The notes under the pieces are model-generated. The model did not search any database. It saw nothing but the letters and a program-made list of their open reading frames with translations, and was not told the origin of the DNA. From Allohoeflea poritis (GTDB lineage: Bacteria > Pseudomonadota > Alphaproteobacteria > Rhizobiales > Rhizobiaceae), in the NCBI RefSeq assembly GCF_027889715.1, contig NZ_JAPJZH010000009.1, positions 62,001 to 126,000 on the forward strand: a stretch of 64,000 nucleotides of DNA. Direction: 5' to 3'. Made by a program: the position numbers and the translations under genes. This document shows positions 18,045 to 25,491 of the stretch, piece by piece; within the stretch, counting starts at the first letter, position 1, and each line of letters starts with the position of its first letter.

Positions 18045-19094
18045 TTATTTTGCCTCAGCCTTCATCCCGAGGATGGAGCCGACGGTTTCGTTCCAGTTCC
18101 TGGCACAATCCTCGCCGCAGCGTTCCGCCCAGCGGGCGAGCACAACATCATTGGCCACCTGGTCGCGCCGTTTGAGATCCGCTTCGCTCGGCGCCACCAG
18201 TGTCATGGCGCCCGGCTCGCCGATCTCGCAGGCTCCGCCCGTGATGCAGGAGATCGCCACCTCGTCCTCCGTCGCCGTCTCCGCCCACATGGCATCGGTC
18301 AGCGCATCGAGTTCCCTCTTCAACATTGCCTGCTGTTCCGGCGACATGGAATTCCACTTGTCCATGTTCATCGCGCCGAATGCCAGGCCCCAGCCGACGC
18401 GCAGCGTATAGGCATGGGTCGCCACCTGGTGCCATTTGGCCTTGTAGGCGGACATGGTTCCGGTGATGCCGCAGTCGACTACGCCCTTTTCGAGCGCCGG
18501 GATCACCTCGGCAAAGGGCACCGTGACCGAGGTTCCGCCAACGCCTTCGACGAAATCGCCGAGCGTCGTCGCGTAGACGCGGATTTTCTTGCCGTCGAGG
18601 TCATCGAGACCGTTGACCTCGCCATTGCACCACAATGTCTGGCTGGGGAACGGGTAAAGCTGCAGGAGCTTGGCGTTGTAGATGTCGGCGAAGGCTTTCT
18701 CCAGGGTCGGAAAATAGGCTTCTGCCACCTTGCGCTGGGTCTCGATGTCCTGCGTCAGCGAGGAAAGATCGGCGCCCTCGAAAACGGCGTTTTCAGCCGC
18801 GACATAGCCCGGCAGTCCGAAGGCATAGTCAAAGACACCGTTCTTGACGAGCCGCATGATCTCGAACCCCTTGAGGCCGAGCTCGGTCTGCGGCCGGATC
18901 TCGCCGACGATCTGTCCGCCTGTCGCCGCATTGATGTGATCATTCCAGAACGGGCCCTCATGCTTCTGATAATTCGTCAGACTGCCCCACGTGCCCACCG
19001 CCTTCACGGTCACGGGCTTGTCAGCGGCCTGTGCCGCCGTCGCGATCATGGCGGCGAGACCGACGCCCGCGGCGAGTGTTTTCAAGATTTTCAT
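18045..19094 (-). CDS. TRAP transporter substrate-binding protein (DctP family)
   Basis: A 349-residue periplasmic solute receptor. A signal peptide is clear (MKILKTLAAGVGLAAMIATA, then AQA|A). The body has the TRAP receptor phrases GEIRPQTELGLKGFEIMRLVKNGVFD, DLDGKKIRVYATTLGDFVEGVGGT and FAEVIPALEKGVVDCGITG; the Arg of KIRV is the residue that binds the ligand carboxylate in this family. Related receptors include pyroglutamate binders (Bordetella DctP6/DctP7). The neighbouring 5-oxoprolinase and YcsI genes make pyroglutamate the leading ligand candidate, an inference from context. Confidence 0.93.
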   Translation of the reverse strand: MKILKTLAAGVGLAAMIATAAQAADKPVTVKAVGTWGSLTNYQKHEGPFWNDHINAATGGQIVGEIRPQTELGLKGFEIMRLVKNGVFDYAFGLPGYVAAENAVFEGADLSSLTQDIETQRKVAEAYFPTLEKAFADIYNAKLLQLYPFPSQTLWCNGEVNGLDDLDGKKIRVYATTLGDFVEGVGGTSVTVPFAEVIPALEKGVVDCGITGTMSAYKAKWHQVATHAYTLRVGWGLAFGAMNMDKWNSMSPEQQAMLKRELDALTDAMWAETATEDEVAISCITGGACEIGEPGAMTLVAPSEADLKRRDQVANDVVLARWAERCGEDCARNWNETVGSILGMKAEAK

Positions 19095-19150
19095 CAGATG
19101 TGCTCCTTCTCTGATTTTACTGTTTTGTCTGTTTGTTGATCCTTGGCGGA

Positions 19151-19978
19151 TTACGCATTCGCCGGCCGGTAGACCGGAACCTCCTGGCTTTCATCGACAT
19201 CGGTGATCAGCATGCAGCCCGGCTGGTGGGTGATGCAGATGTCCGCACGGGCATTCAGCACGGCGTTCTGAGGCGTCACTCCGCAGGCCCAGAACACCGG
19301 AACCTCGTCTTCGGCGATGGCGCAGGCCTCGCCCCAGTCCGGGCGTTCGAGTGCAGCAATGCCGATTGCCTCCGGAGCGCCGACGTGCAATGGGCCGCCA
19401 TGGGCGAACGGATAGCGCGCTGAAATCGCCGTCACGCGCTCGACATCGCTCCGTTTGATCGGCCGCATGGAAACGACGACACCGCCGCGAAACGGTCCGG
19501 CAGGCTCGGTTGCGACGGATGTCCGATACATCGGAACGGTGATGTTTCGCTCGATATGCTGGAGGCGGATGCCTTCAGCCATCAGCGCGCGCTCGAAGGT
19601 GAATGAGCAACCGAGCGCAAACGCCACGAGATCATCGCGCCAGAATTCGCGAATGTCGGAAACCTCTTCCTGCGCCGCGCCGTCGCGGTAGATCCGGTAG
19701 GACGGAACATCGGTGCGGATGTCGATATCGCCACCCAGCGTGTGCATCATCGGGCTCGCCCGGTCGGACACGCCGACGAGCGGACAGGCCTTCGCGTTAC
19801 GCTGGCAAAAGCGCATGAAATCGACGGCAAATGCCTCGGGCAGAATGACGATATTGGCCTGCAGGTGCCCCGGCGCCAGCCCGGCGGTATGGCCGGTGTA
19901 GCGGCCGGAACGAATGACCTCACGCAAGGAGGCCGCCGGCAGGTTCCGCAATTCGCTGTAGTTCTGGACGAAAGTCAT
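19151..19978 (-). CDS. DUF1445 / YcsI-family putative hydro-lyase
   Basis: A 275-residue cytoplasmic protein of the YcsI/DUF1445 family. Typical phrases are RSGRYTGHTAGLAPGHLQAN near the N-terminus, CPLVGVSDRASP, GCSFTFERAL, RNITVPMYRTS, and the C-terminal FWACGVTPQNAV and HQPGCMLITDVD. Members neighbour 5-oxoprolinase genes (B. subtilis ycsI lies in the pxpA-pxpBC/kip cluster), and the human D-glutamate cyclase DGLUCY carries this domain. The ATG at 19978 has GAGG at good spacing; an upstream GTG at 20020 is less likely. A role in pyroglutamate or D-glutamate metabolism is inferred. Confidence 0.88.
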   Translation of the reverse strand: MTFVQNYSELRNLPAASLREVIRSGRYTGHTAGLAPGHLQANIVILPEAFAVDFMRFCQRNAKACPLVGVSDRASPMMHTLGGDIDIRTDVPSYRIYRDGAAQEEVSDIREFWRDDLVAFALGCSFTFERALMAEGIRLQHIERNITVPMYRTSVATEPAGPFRGGVVVSMRPIKRSDVERVTAISARYPFAHGGPLHVGAPEAIGIAALERPDWGEACAIAEDEVPVFWACGVTPQNAVLNARADICITHQPGCMLITDVDESQEVPVYRPANA

Positions 19979-20041
19979 GCGCGCCTCTGTGACACCGGTT
20001 GTCCCGATATTGAGTGTCACAGATCATTCGCAATCGGCATG

Positions 20042-20059
20042 ATTACGTCAAATTGTAAT
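20042..20059. promoter_or_regulatory. LysR-type operator upstream of the YcsI-TRAP-oxoprolinase genes
   Basis: Inverted repeat ATTAC-N8-GTAAT in the 110-bp gap between the LysR gene and the YcsI gene, 64 bp upstream of the YcsI start. The arms contain LysR-like T/A symmetry. This is the likely site through which the LysR protein controls the locus. Confidence 0.5.
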
Positions 20060-20088
20060 TTTCTTTCACTTTTGATCGAAAATCATGA

Positions 20089-20970
20089 TCACCCCATATG
20101 GGCGACCGCGACATTACGGGCGATATGCGCCGCACGCTCTGCCAGGTGGCTTTTCGGCTCACCCAGATAGGATGCTGTAAAGCGAAGCGTGTCCGGCCGC
20201 CAGCCGGGATCGAAAACCTCTAATTGCCCGCTCTCGATCTGATCCCGGATCAGGTGCTCGGGAAATGCGCCGACGCCAAGGCCGGTCGCCACCATGCGGA
20301 TACAGGCAGAAAGTGACGGTGAAGGAAACAGGCGAACCTCGCCGCCATGGCGCTCGAGCAACCTGACCTTGAGGTCATGATAGGGTCGCGTATTGCGGGC
20401 ATAGGTAATGACCGGGGTGGTCCGCAATATGTCTTCATCCGGACCGTCGAAGTGCAGCGACGGTGCCTTGATCCAGACAAGATCGAACGCAGGCAATTCG
20501 ATATTGTTGACGCTGGATTCGGAGATCGGCCCCATGAGGATCGCAAGATCGAGCGAACGGTTCAAAAGCTGGTCGCGCAGATTGTGCGAAACATCGACGG
20601 TGATCTCCACATCGACCTGCGGATACTCCGCGCGCAGTTCGGCCACAAACTCAGGCAGCCAGGACTGCACGACCGTCTCGGAAACGCCCACACGCAGTTG
20701 CCCCTCCAGTCCCGCCGGGTCGACAATATCGGCCTTGATGTCCTCCTGAATGCGATGGATCTGTTCGGCATAGCCGAGCAGTTTCTCGCCGCGCTTGGTC
20801 AGGCGCATGCCGCTTTGCGCGCGGTCGAACAGTGCCGCCCCGAGCGCGGTTTCCAATGCCGCGATCCGCGCCGAGACCGCTGGCTGCGACAGGTTCATCT
20901 GTTCGGCGGCGCGGCGCACGCCACCCAGCCGCGCCACCCACAGGAATGTCCTAAGCTGCTCAAAAGTCAT
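20089..20970 (-). CDS. LysR-family transcriptional regulator
   Basis: A 293-residue LysR regulator with N-terminal HTH (TFEQLRTFLWVARLGGVRRA, then LSQPAVSARI) and a C-terminal ligand domain (about 90-285). The ATG at 20970 is chosen because the reading starts MTFEQLRTF and is preceded by GAAAGAA; 13 upstream codons are weak. Unusually it is on the same strand and upstream of the genes it probably regulates, instead of divergent. It should respond to pyroglutamate or a related metabolite if the locus assignment is right. Confidence 0.9.
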   Translation of the reverse strand: MTFEQLRTFLWVARLGGVRRAAEQMNLSQPAVSARIAALETALGAALFDRAQSGMRLTKRGEKLLGYAEQIHRIQEDIKADIVDPAGLEGQLRVGVSETVVQSWLPEFVAELRAEYPQVDVEITVDVSHNLRDQLLNRSLDLAILMGPISESSVNNIELPAFDLVWIKAPSLHFDGPDEDILRTTPVITYARNTRPYHDLKVRLLERHGGEVRLFPSPSLSACIRMVATGLGVGAFPEHLIRDQIESGQLEVFDPGWRPDTLRFTASYLGEPKSHLAERAAHIARNVAVAHMG

Positions 20971-21099
20971 CGGTTCTTTCCGTTCGATACCAGCGCCGAC
21001 AAGATACACGGTTCAACGCACACGGCTACAAATTCTTGCGGCCCGTTCCGATGCGCGCTACCTGTGGAAGCTGTAATGGCGTTGAGGATGAAGGCAGGC

Positions 21100-21861
21100 A
21101 TGTCAGAAAAAATCGTTACGGCGGCAATGGTCGCGATCGGCGACGAATTGCTCTCCGGCAAGACCAAGGACAAGAACATCGCGCACCTTGCCGACATGCT
21201 GACAACCGCCGGCATCGAATTGAAGGAAGTGCGCATTGTCGGCGACGAAGAGGCGGACATCGTCGCAGCCGTCAACGCGCTTCGCCAGCGCTACACCTAT
21301 GTCTTTACTTCAGGCGGCATCGGCCCCACCCATGACGACATCACCGCCGAGGCGATTTCCGCCGCCTTCGGCGTGCCGTGCGAATATGATGACGAGGCGC
21401 TGAAAATCATGGGCGCGGTTTATGAAGCCCGCGAGATGGAGTTCACCGAGGCCCGCAAGCGCATGGCGCGCATGCCGCGCGGCGCGGCCCATATCCGCAA
21501 CCGCGTTTCCGTGGCGCCCGGCTTCACGATCGAGAATGTCCATGTGATGGCCGGCGTTCCGGCGATCTTCCAGGCCATGCTGGACTGGCTGCTGCCACGG
21601 CTCGAAACCGGCGCGGTCATCCACTCGAAGATCGTCGACTGCCCCTATGGCGAGGGGACCATCGGCGAGGGCCTTGAAGAAATCCAGAACGATCACTCCG
21701 ATACGGTGATCGGCTCCTACCCGAAATTCGACGGCGAGACCTATTCGACGCAGATCGTCGTGCGCTCCCGTGATACGGAGGCGATAGACCGGGCGGTGCT
21801 CGCGATCAACGCCATGCTGTCGGAAATAAAGGCCGCAAAGGCGACCAAGGTGCAGCGATAA
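21100..21861 (+). CDS. CinA-like competence/damage-inducible protein A (MoCF-binding domain)
   Basis: A 253-residue protein consisting of the molybdopterin-binding (MoCF/COG1058) domain alone: MVAIGDELLSGKTKDKN, then TSGGIGPTHDDITAEA (about 70-85), then RNRVSVAPGFTIENVHVMAGVP. The C-terminal nicotinamide-nucleotide amidase domain of full-length CinA is absent, as in many alphaproteobacteria. Standalone members have been linked to ADP-ribose pyrophosphatase activity. Starts at 21076 and 21088 are alternatives; 21100 has AGGCAGG just upstream. It is divergent from the LysR gene. Confidence 0.87.
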   Translation: MSEKIVTAAMVAIGDELLSGKTKDKNIAHLADMLTTAGIELKEVRIVGDEEADIVAAVNALRQRYTYVFTSGGIGPTHDDITAEAISAAFGVPCEYDDEALKIMGAVYEAREMEFTEARKRMARMPRGAAHIRNRVSVAPGFTIENVHVMAGVPAIFQAMLDWLLPRLETGAVIHSKIVDCPYGEGTIGEGLEEIQNDHSDTVIGSYPKFDGETYSTQIVVRSRDTEAIDRAVLAINAMLSEIKAAKATKVQR

Positions 21862-21887
21862 AAAAAGCCGCCCAGCGGGTGGGCGGC
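21861..21887 (-). terminator. Rho-independent terminator
   Basis: Hairpin GCCGCCC-AGCGGGT-GGGCGGC. Read on the minus strand it is followed by a run of six or more T, terminating the DUF1127 gene; on the plus strand it also follows the CinA-like gene directly. Confidence 0.8.
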
Positions 21888-21915
21888 CATTCTTCTTGAA
21901 CTCTGATTGTTCCGA

Positions 21916-22068
21916 TTAGTCGAGGTGGCGGTTGCCGGCAACGACGCTCGGAATGTCGGCCCGGAAAATGCCGAGATCGGCGAGTTCACGGTCCGAAAGA
22001 TTGCTGAGCTCGCGGCAGGCGCGGTTGTGGGCGCGGCGCTGCTGCATGGTCTTGAATATGGACTTCAT
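21916..22068 (-). CDS. DUF1127 (YjiS-like) small protein
   Basis: A 50-residue Arg-rich protein with the DUF1127 core RELSNLSDRELADLGIFRAD followed by IPSVVAG, which is diagnostic. Proteins of this family (for example CcaF1-type) bind RNA and affect sRNA and mRNA turnover and phosphate or stress responses in alphaproteobacteria. The ATG is preceded by GGAAAAGGA. It is monocistronic, with a strong terminator just downstream. Confidence 0.92.
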   Translation of the reverse strand: MKSIFKTMQQRRAHNRACRELSNLSDRELADLGIFRADIPSVVAGNRHLD

Positions 22069-22358
22069 TTTGTTTTCCTTTTCCGGCTGGTCCGGGGTGT
22101 TTCGTAATTCGAAACGCCATATGGTGCGTTAACCGCTGAATTTGCAGTGATTTTTCTGCAAGGGAGCTTTGCATTTTTGCATTGCACAATTTCATGCCCC
22201 GCCAAAGCGGCCATGCGACGAAAGCACTAGGCGCGGCGCGATCGATTTGACAGAAATCAACGCGGTTTACCGCTATATCTGAAATTGTGTCGCCAACGGA
22301 TCGCGGGGCGATGCACCTGCGTGTCCAAATTCCGTGCCGAGACCCGAGGGAGACGAGC

Positions 22359-23198
22359 ATGCCTTACAAAACCGTTTTGGTGATCCTGCGCAGCGAGGAG
22401 GATTGCGACCATGTACTCGATGAAGCACTGCAACTGACGCGCACATTCGGATCGCACCTGATCGGGTTGCATGCCGAAGCCGCGGTGAAGGTCTCCTATG
22501 CCGCACCGATCGAGATTCCCGACGCCAGCGTCTTCAAGGCCGACGAGAGCGAGATCCAAGAGCGCATGGGCGAGATGGGCACCAAGTTCAAGGAAAAATG
22601 CGATCGCGAAGGCGTTTCCTGGGAATGGCGGCCGATCCGCTCGCTGTCCGGCGACAATGCCCTGTCCGCGCTGTCTAGCGCGCGCTGCGCCGACATCGTG
22701 GTCGTGCGCCAGCACGAAGAGGAGAAACAAGAGGATTTTGCCGATCTCGAGGCGCTGGTGCTCGAAGGCGGACGTCCGGTGCTGTTCGTGCCCTATGTCA
22801 ACCGCAAGGCCGAACCGGTCAAACATGCGATCATCGGCTGGAACGGCACGCGTGAGTCGGCACGCGCCGTGTGGGATGCCCTTCCCTTCCTGACGACAGC
22901 CGAGAAGGTCGAAATCCTGTGTGTCGACCCTGAGGAAACCGCCGAGCAGAGCAGATCCATGGCCGGCGCCGAGATCGCCGCCGCGCTGACCCGCCACGGC
23001 GCCGATGTCACCATCAATACGGAGATATCGGACGGCCTGCCGGCCGCCGCGATCATTCAGAACCGTATGGCCGATACCGGCGCCGACCTTCTCGTCATGG
23101 GCGCCTACAGCAAGTCGCGGCTGCGTGAATATCTCTTCGGCGGCGTGACCCGCACCATGCTGCAATCCATGCCGAACCTCACACTGATGTCGCGATAA
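22359..23198 (+). CDS. Universal stress protein, tandem-domain
   Basis: A 279-residue protein with two UspA-like halves. The second carries the ATP-binding signature GAYSKSRLREYLFGGVTRTM (about 248-267, the G-2x-G-9x-G-S/T pattern); the first half is degenerate and begins MPYKTVLVIL. GAGGGAGA lies just upstream of the ATG. Such proteins bind ATP and act in stress survival; the exact role here is unknown. Confidence 0.88.
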   Translation: MPYKTVLVILRSEEDCDHVLDEALQLTRTFGSHLIGLHAEAAVKVSYAAPIEIPDASVFKADESEIQERMGEMGTKFKEKCDREGVSWEWRPIRSLSGDNALSALSSARCADIVVVRQHEEEKQEDFADLEALVLEGGRPVLFVPYVNRKAEPVKHAIIGWNGTRESARAVWDALPFLTTAEKVEILCVDPEETAEQSRSMAGAEIAAALTRHGADVTINTEISDGLPAAAIIQNRMADTGADLLVMGAYSKSRLREYLFGGVTRTMLQSMPNLTLMSR

Positions 23199-23222
23199 CC
23201 GATACGAATGTCCTTTTTGCTG

Positions 23223-23251
23223 GGCCGGCCCGGCGGTTGACCGGGCCGGCC
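23223..23251 (+). terminator. GC-rich hairpin after the universal stress gene
   Basis: GGCCGGCCCGG-N7-CCGGGCCGGCC, 25 bp after the stop. The U-tract is poor (TCTT), so termination may need Rho or rely on the very strong stem. Confidence 0.5.
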
Positions 23252-23322
23252 TCTTGCGTTGCCGTCGCGTTCCCGGCTAAATCCGCGGCACCACGAAAAT
23301 GCCGCAAGGAGTGCAGGAACCC

Positions 23323-23820
23323 ATGTCCCTTCCAGAAAAAGCCTTCCCCGTATCCTGGGATCAGTTCCACCGCGACGCGCGCGCCCTCGCCTGGCGCATT
23401 TCGGGATCGGAAAAACAGTGGCGCGGCATTGTCTGCATCACCCGCGGCGGGCTGGTGCCTGCCGCCATTGTCGCCCGCGAACTCAATATCCGCATGATCG
23501 AAACGGTATGCGTCGCCTCCTATCACGACTATTCGAGCCAGGGCGAGATGACCGTGCTGAAGCAGATCAACGCCGAGCTGTCGTCCGACGACGGCGAGAA
23601 CGTGCTGATCGTCGATGACCTGACCGATACCGGCAAGACCGCCGAGATCGTCCGCGCCATGCTGCCCAAGGCACATTTCGCCACCGTCTATGCCAAGCCC
23701 AAGGGCCGCCCGATGGTCGATACTTTCGTGACGGAAGTCAGCCAGGATACCTGGATCTATTTCCCCTGGGACATGGGTTTCACCTACCAGGAGCCCATCG
23801 CCAAGGATCACGCCGGTTAG
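23323..23820 (+). CDS. gpt: Xanthine (guanine) phosphoribosyltransferase
   Basis: Purine salvage enzyme transferring ribose phosphate from PRPP to xanthine and guanine. The 165-residue length and the start [20 protein letters not shown] match XGPRT. The PRPP loop [13 protein letters not shown] (about 95-107) and the early ITRGGLVPA loop are intact, as is the C-terminal PWDMGF segment for base binding. GGAGTGCAGGA lies upstream of the ATG. Confidence 0.93.
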   Translation: MSLPEKAFPVSWDQFHRDARALAWRISGSEKQWRGIVCITRGGLVPAAIVARELNIRMIETVCVASYHDYSSQGEMTVLKQINAELSSDDGENVLIVDDLTDTGKTAEIVRAMLPKAHFATVYAKPKGRPMVDTFVTEVSQDTWIYFPWDMGFTYQEPIAKDHAG

Positions 23821-23924
23821 CACGCGATAGTCGCATCAGCGCTCGACCGAGATTCGCACTGGCATTGCCGGTCCCCGCATCCTATCTATGACAGGGTTGA
23901 ACAAATATCGGGAGGATCAGTGTA

Positions 23925-24839
23925 ATGGGCAATGCAAACGTCTTGCGCACGCCACAGGAGCGGTTCGAGAACCTGCCGGACTATCCATTCGCGGCGAATT
24001 ACCTGAACATTGACGGCGGCGATCACGGCCCCTTGCGCATGCATTATGTCGATGAGGGCCCGAAGGATGGGCCGGTGGTGCTTCTGCTGCATGGCGAGCC
24101 GACCTGGTCCTATCTCTACCGCAAGATGATACCGCCGGTCGCCGAAGCGGGCTTCCGCGTCGTCGCACCGGATTTCATCGGCTTCGGAAAATCCGACAAG
24201 ATCGACGACCGCAACGCTTACTCCTATCTCGGCCATGTGACCTGGATGAAACAGTTCCTGGCGGCGCTGGGTCTGAAGGACATGACTTTCTTCGGCCAGG
24301 ACTGGGGCGGACTGATCGGGCTGCGGCTGGTGGCCGAGGAGCCGGATCTCTTTGCCCGCGTCATGATCGGCAACACCGCGCTGCCGACAGGCGATCATGA
24401 TCTCGGCGAGGCCTTCAAGCAGTGGCGCGAATACAGCCAGACAACGCCCGAATTCAATATCGGCGGCATCGTCTCGCGCGGCACGGCGCGCGGCATGTCG
24501 GACGCGGCCATCGCCGCCTATGACGCGCCATTCCCCGACGAGAGCCACAAGGCTGGCGCGCGCGCCTTCCCCATGCTGGTGCCGGCAAGCCCGGACGATC
24601 CGGCCGCGCCCGACCAGCGCGCCGCGTGGGAGAGCCTGCGCCGATTCGAAAAGCCGTTCCTGACCTGTTTTTCCGACAAGGACATGATCATGCGCGGCGG
24701 CGAGAAGATTTTCCAGAAGCTGGTTCCGGGCACGAGTGGACAGAATCATTTCATCACGGAAAACGCCTCCCACTTCCTGCAGGAAGATGCCGGACCGTTG
24801 CTTGCCGAAAAGCTGATTGCCTTTGCAAGACAGAGCTGA
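23925..24839 (+). CDS. Haloalkane dehalogenase (HLD-I type)
   Basis: Alpha/beta hydrolase of 304 residues that hydrolyses carbon-halogen bonds. The full set of subfamily-I features is visible: HGEPTWSYLYRKM with the oxyanion Glu/Trp, nucleophile Asp126 with halide-stabilising Trp127 in GQDWGG, the acid in the SDKD loop (about 254-257, the DhlA position, defining HLD-I), and His283 in ASHFLQED. Closest named relatives by motif are DhmA/DhlA. The gene is isolated. Natural substrates of such marine and rhizobial enzymes are mostly unknown. Confidence 0.85.
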   Translation: MGNANVLRTPQERFENLPDYPFAANYLNIDGGDHGPLRMHYVDEGPKDGPVVLLLHGEPTWSYLYRKMIPPVAEAGFRVVAPDFIGFGKSDKIDDRNAYSYLGHVTWMKQFLAALGLKDMTFFGQDWGGLIGLRLVAEEPDLFARVMIGNTALPTGDHDLGEAFKQWREYSQTTPEFNIGGIVSRGTARGMSDAAIAAYDAPFPDESHKAGARAFPMLVPASPDDPAAPDQRAAWESLRRFEKPFLTCFSDKDMIMRGGEKIFQKLVPGTSGQNHFITENASHFLQEDAGPLLAEKLIAFARQS

Positions 24840-25491
24840 ATCGGGCAGCGGAACTCTCTACCGAGAATTGCGTTTCGGCCGGCGATTGATTCGCTTGCCG
24901 ATGCCTGTGGACATGTCAAGAGACGGTGCGCACGCTGTGCATCACATATTTTTTTCACTGCACATATTCGCCCGCGAAATGGCTTGACGGACAGCCAAAT
25001 GCGGGAATTGCAAGGCATTGCGCTTTCCCCGCTTTCCACATGATGCACCCACAACATCTGGTGTTCACAATTCTGTCTCAATCAAGCCCTTGACGGTCGA
25101 AAACGAGTCGCGTTGTACTGTGCAGACGTTGTTCCAGCAGCGCCGGTCTGCGCGTTCAAGGCAGATCACAATCAGTTGTAATGTGTAAGGACATGACGTC
25201 CCTGACGGGTGAGTTTCCAGTTCGGGACACGGGGAGTTTTTGCGCGGATTATAGCTGAGGCTATTGGAAAAATGTGATTGGCGAAAAGAAGCTGTTAATA
25301 CTATCTTTAGTGTTTGCAGCAAATATCGACACAAGATATAGCGTCATATTAGCGAGGGGGGCTTCGCGAAAAAACGCTTCGATAGTTTAAGGTCTGCTGC
25401 AGTTCACTTGAGTAAACCGCACGCAGAAAGGGGAAATCGCGTCTTGTCGGCTGGGCGGCGGCAAGGCAGTCTTGAAACGAGGAAAGCAAGC
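24840..25491 (+). promoter_or_regulatory. Long leader and promoter region of nrdJ
   Basis: Some 650 bp without a gene. A sigma70-like promoter is possible at 25090-25119 (TTGACG, 18 bp, TGTACT). Tandem NrdR boxes lie at 25298-25344. I found no cobalamin-riboswitch core. A weaker NrdR-like sequence is at 25049-25064. Confidence 0.55.
25298..25344. promoter_or_regulatory. Tandem NrdR boxes upstream of nrdJ
   Basis: ATACTATCTTTAGTGT (25298-25313) and ACACAAGATATAGCGT (25329-25344) match the 16-bp NrdR consensus at about 13 and 14 positions and start exactly 31 bp apart, three helical turns, the classic NrdR arrangement. The boxes lie about 150 bp before the nrdJ start. Confidence 0.85.

Noticed and set aside
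20347-21075. Open frame upstream of the CinA-like start
   Set aside because: It runs antisense to the LysR gene; the conserved protein starts at 21100.
22247-22279. TTGACA...TATATC promoter before the universal stress gene
   Set aside because: The spacer is 21 bp, too long for a sigma70 promoter.
25049-25064. Third NrdR-like box (CCACAACATCTGGTGT)
   Set aside because: It matches the consensus at about 12 positions but has no partner 31 bp away and lies some 440 bp from the start codon.
25407-25416. TTGAGTAAAC in the nrdJ leader, resembling a RAYT end
   Set aside because: Only 10 bp match and no partner end is nearby; a match of this length is plausible by chance in 64 kb.
24840-25491. Cobalamin riboswitch upstream of the B12-dependent nrdJ
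   Set aside because: No B12-box-like core or associated paired elements were found by eye; the region contains NrdR boxes instead. A covariance-model scan would decide.
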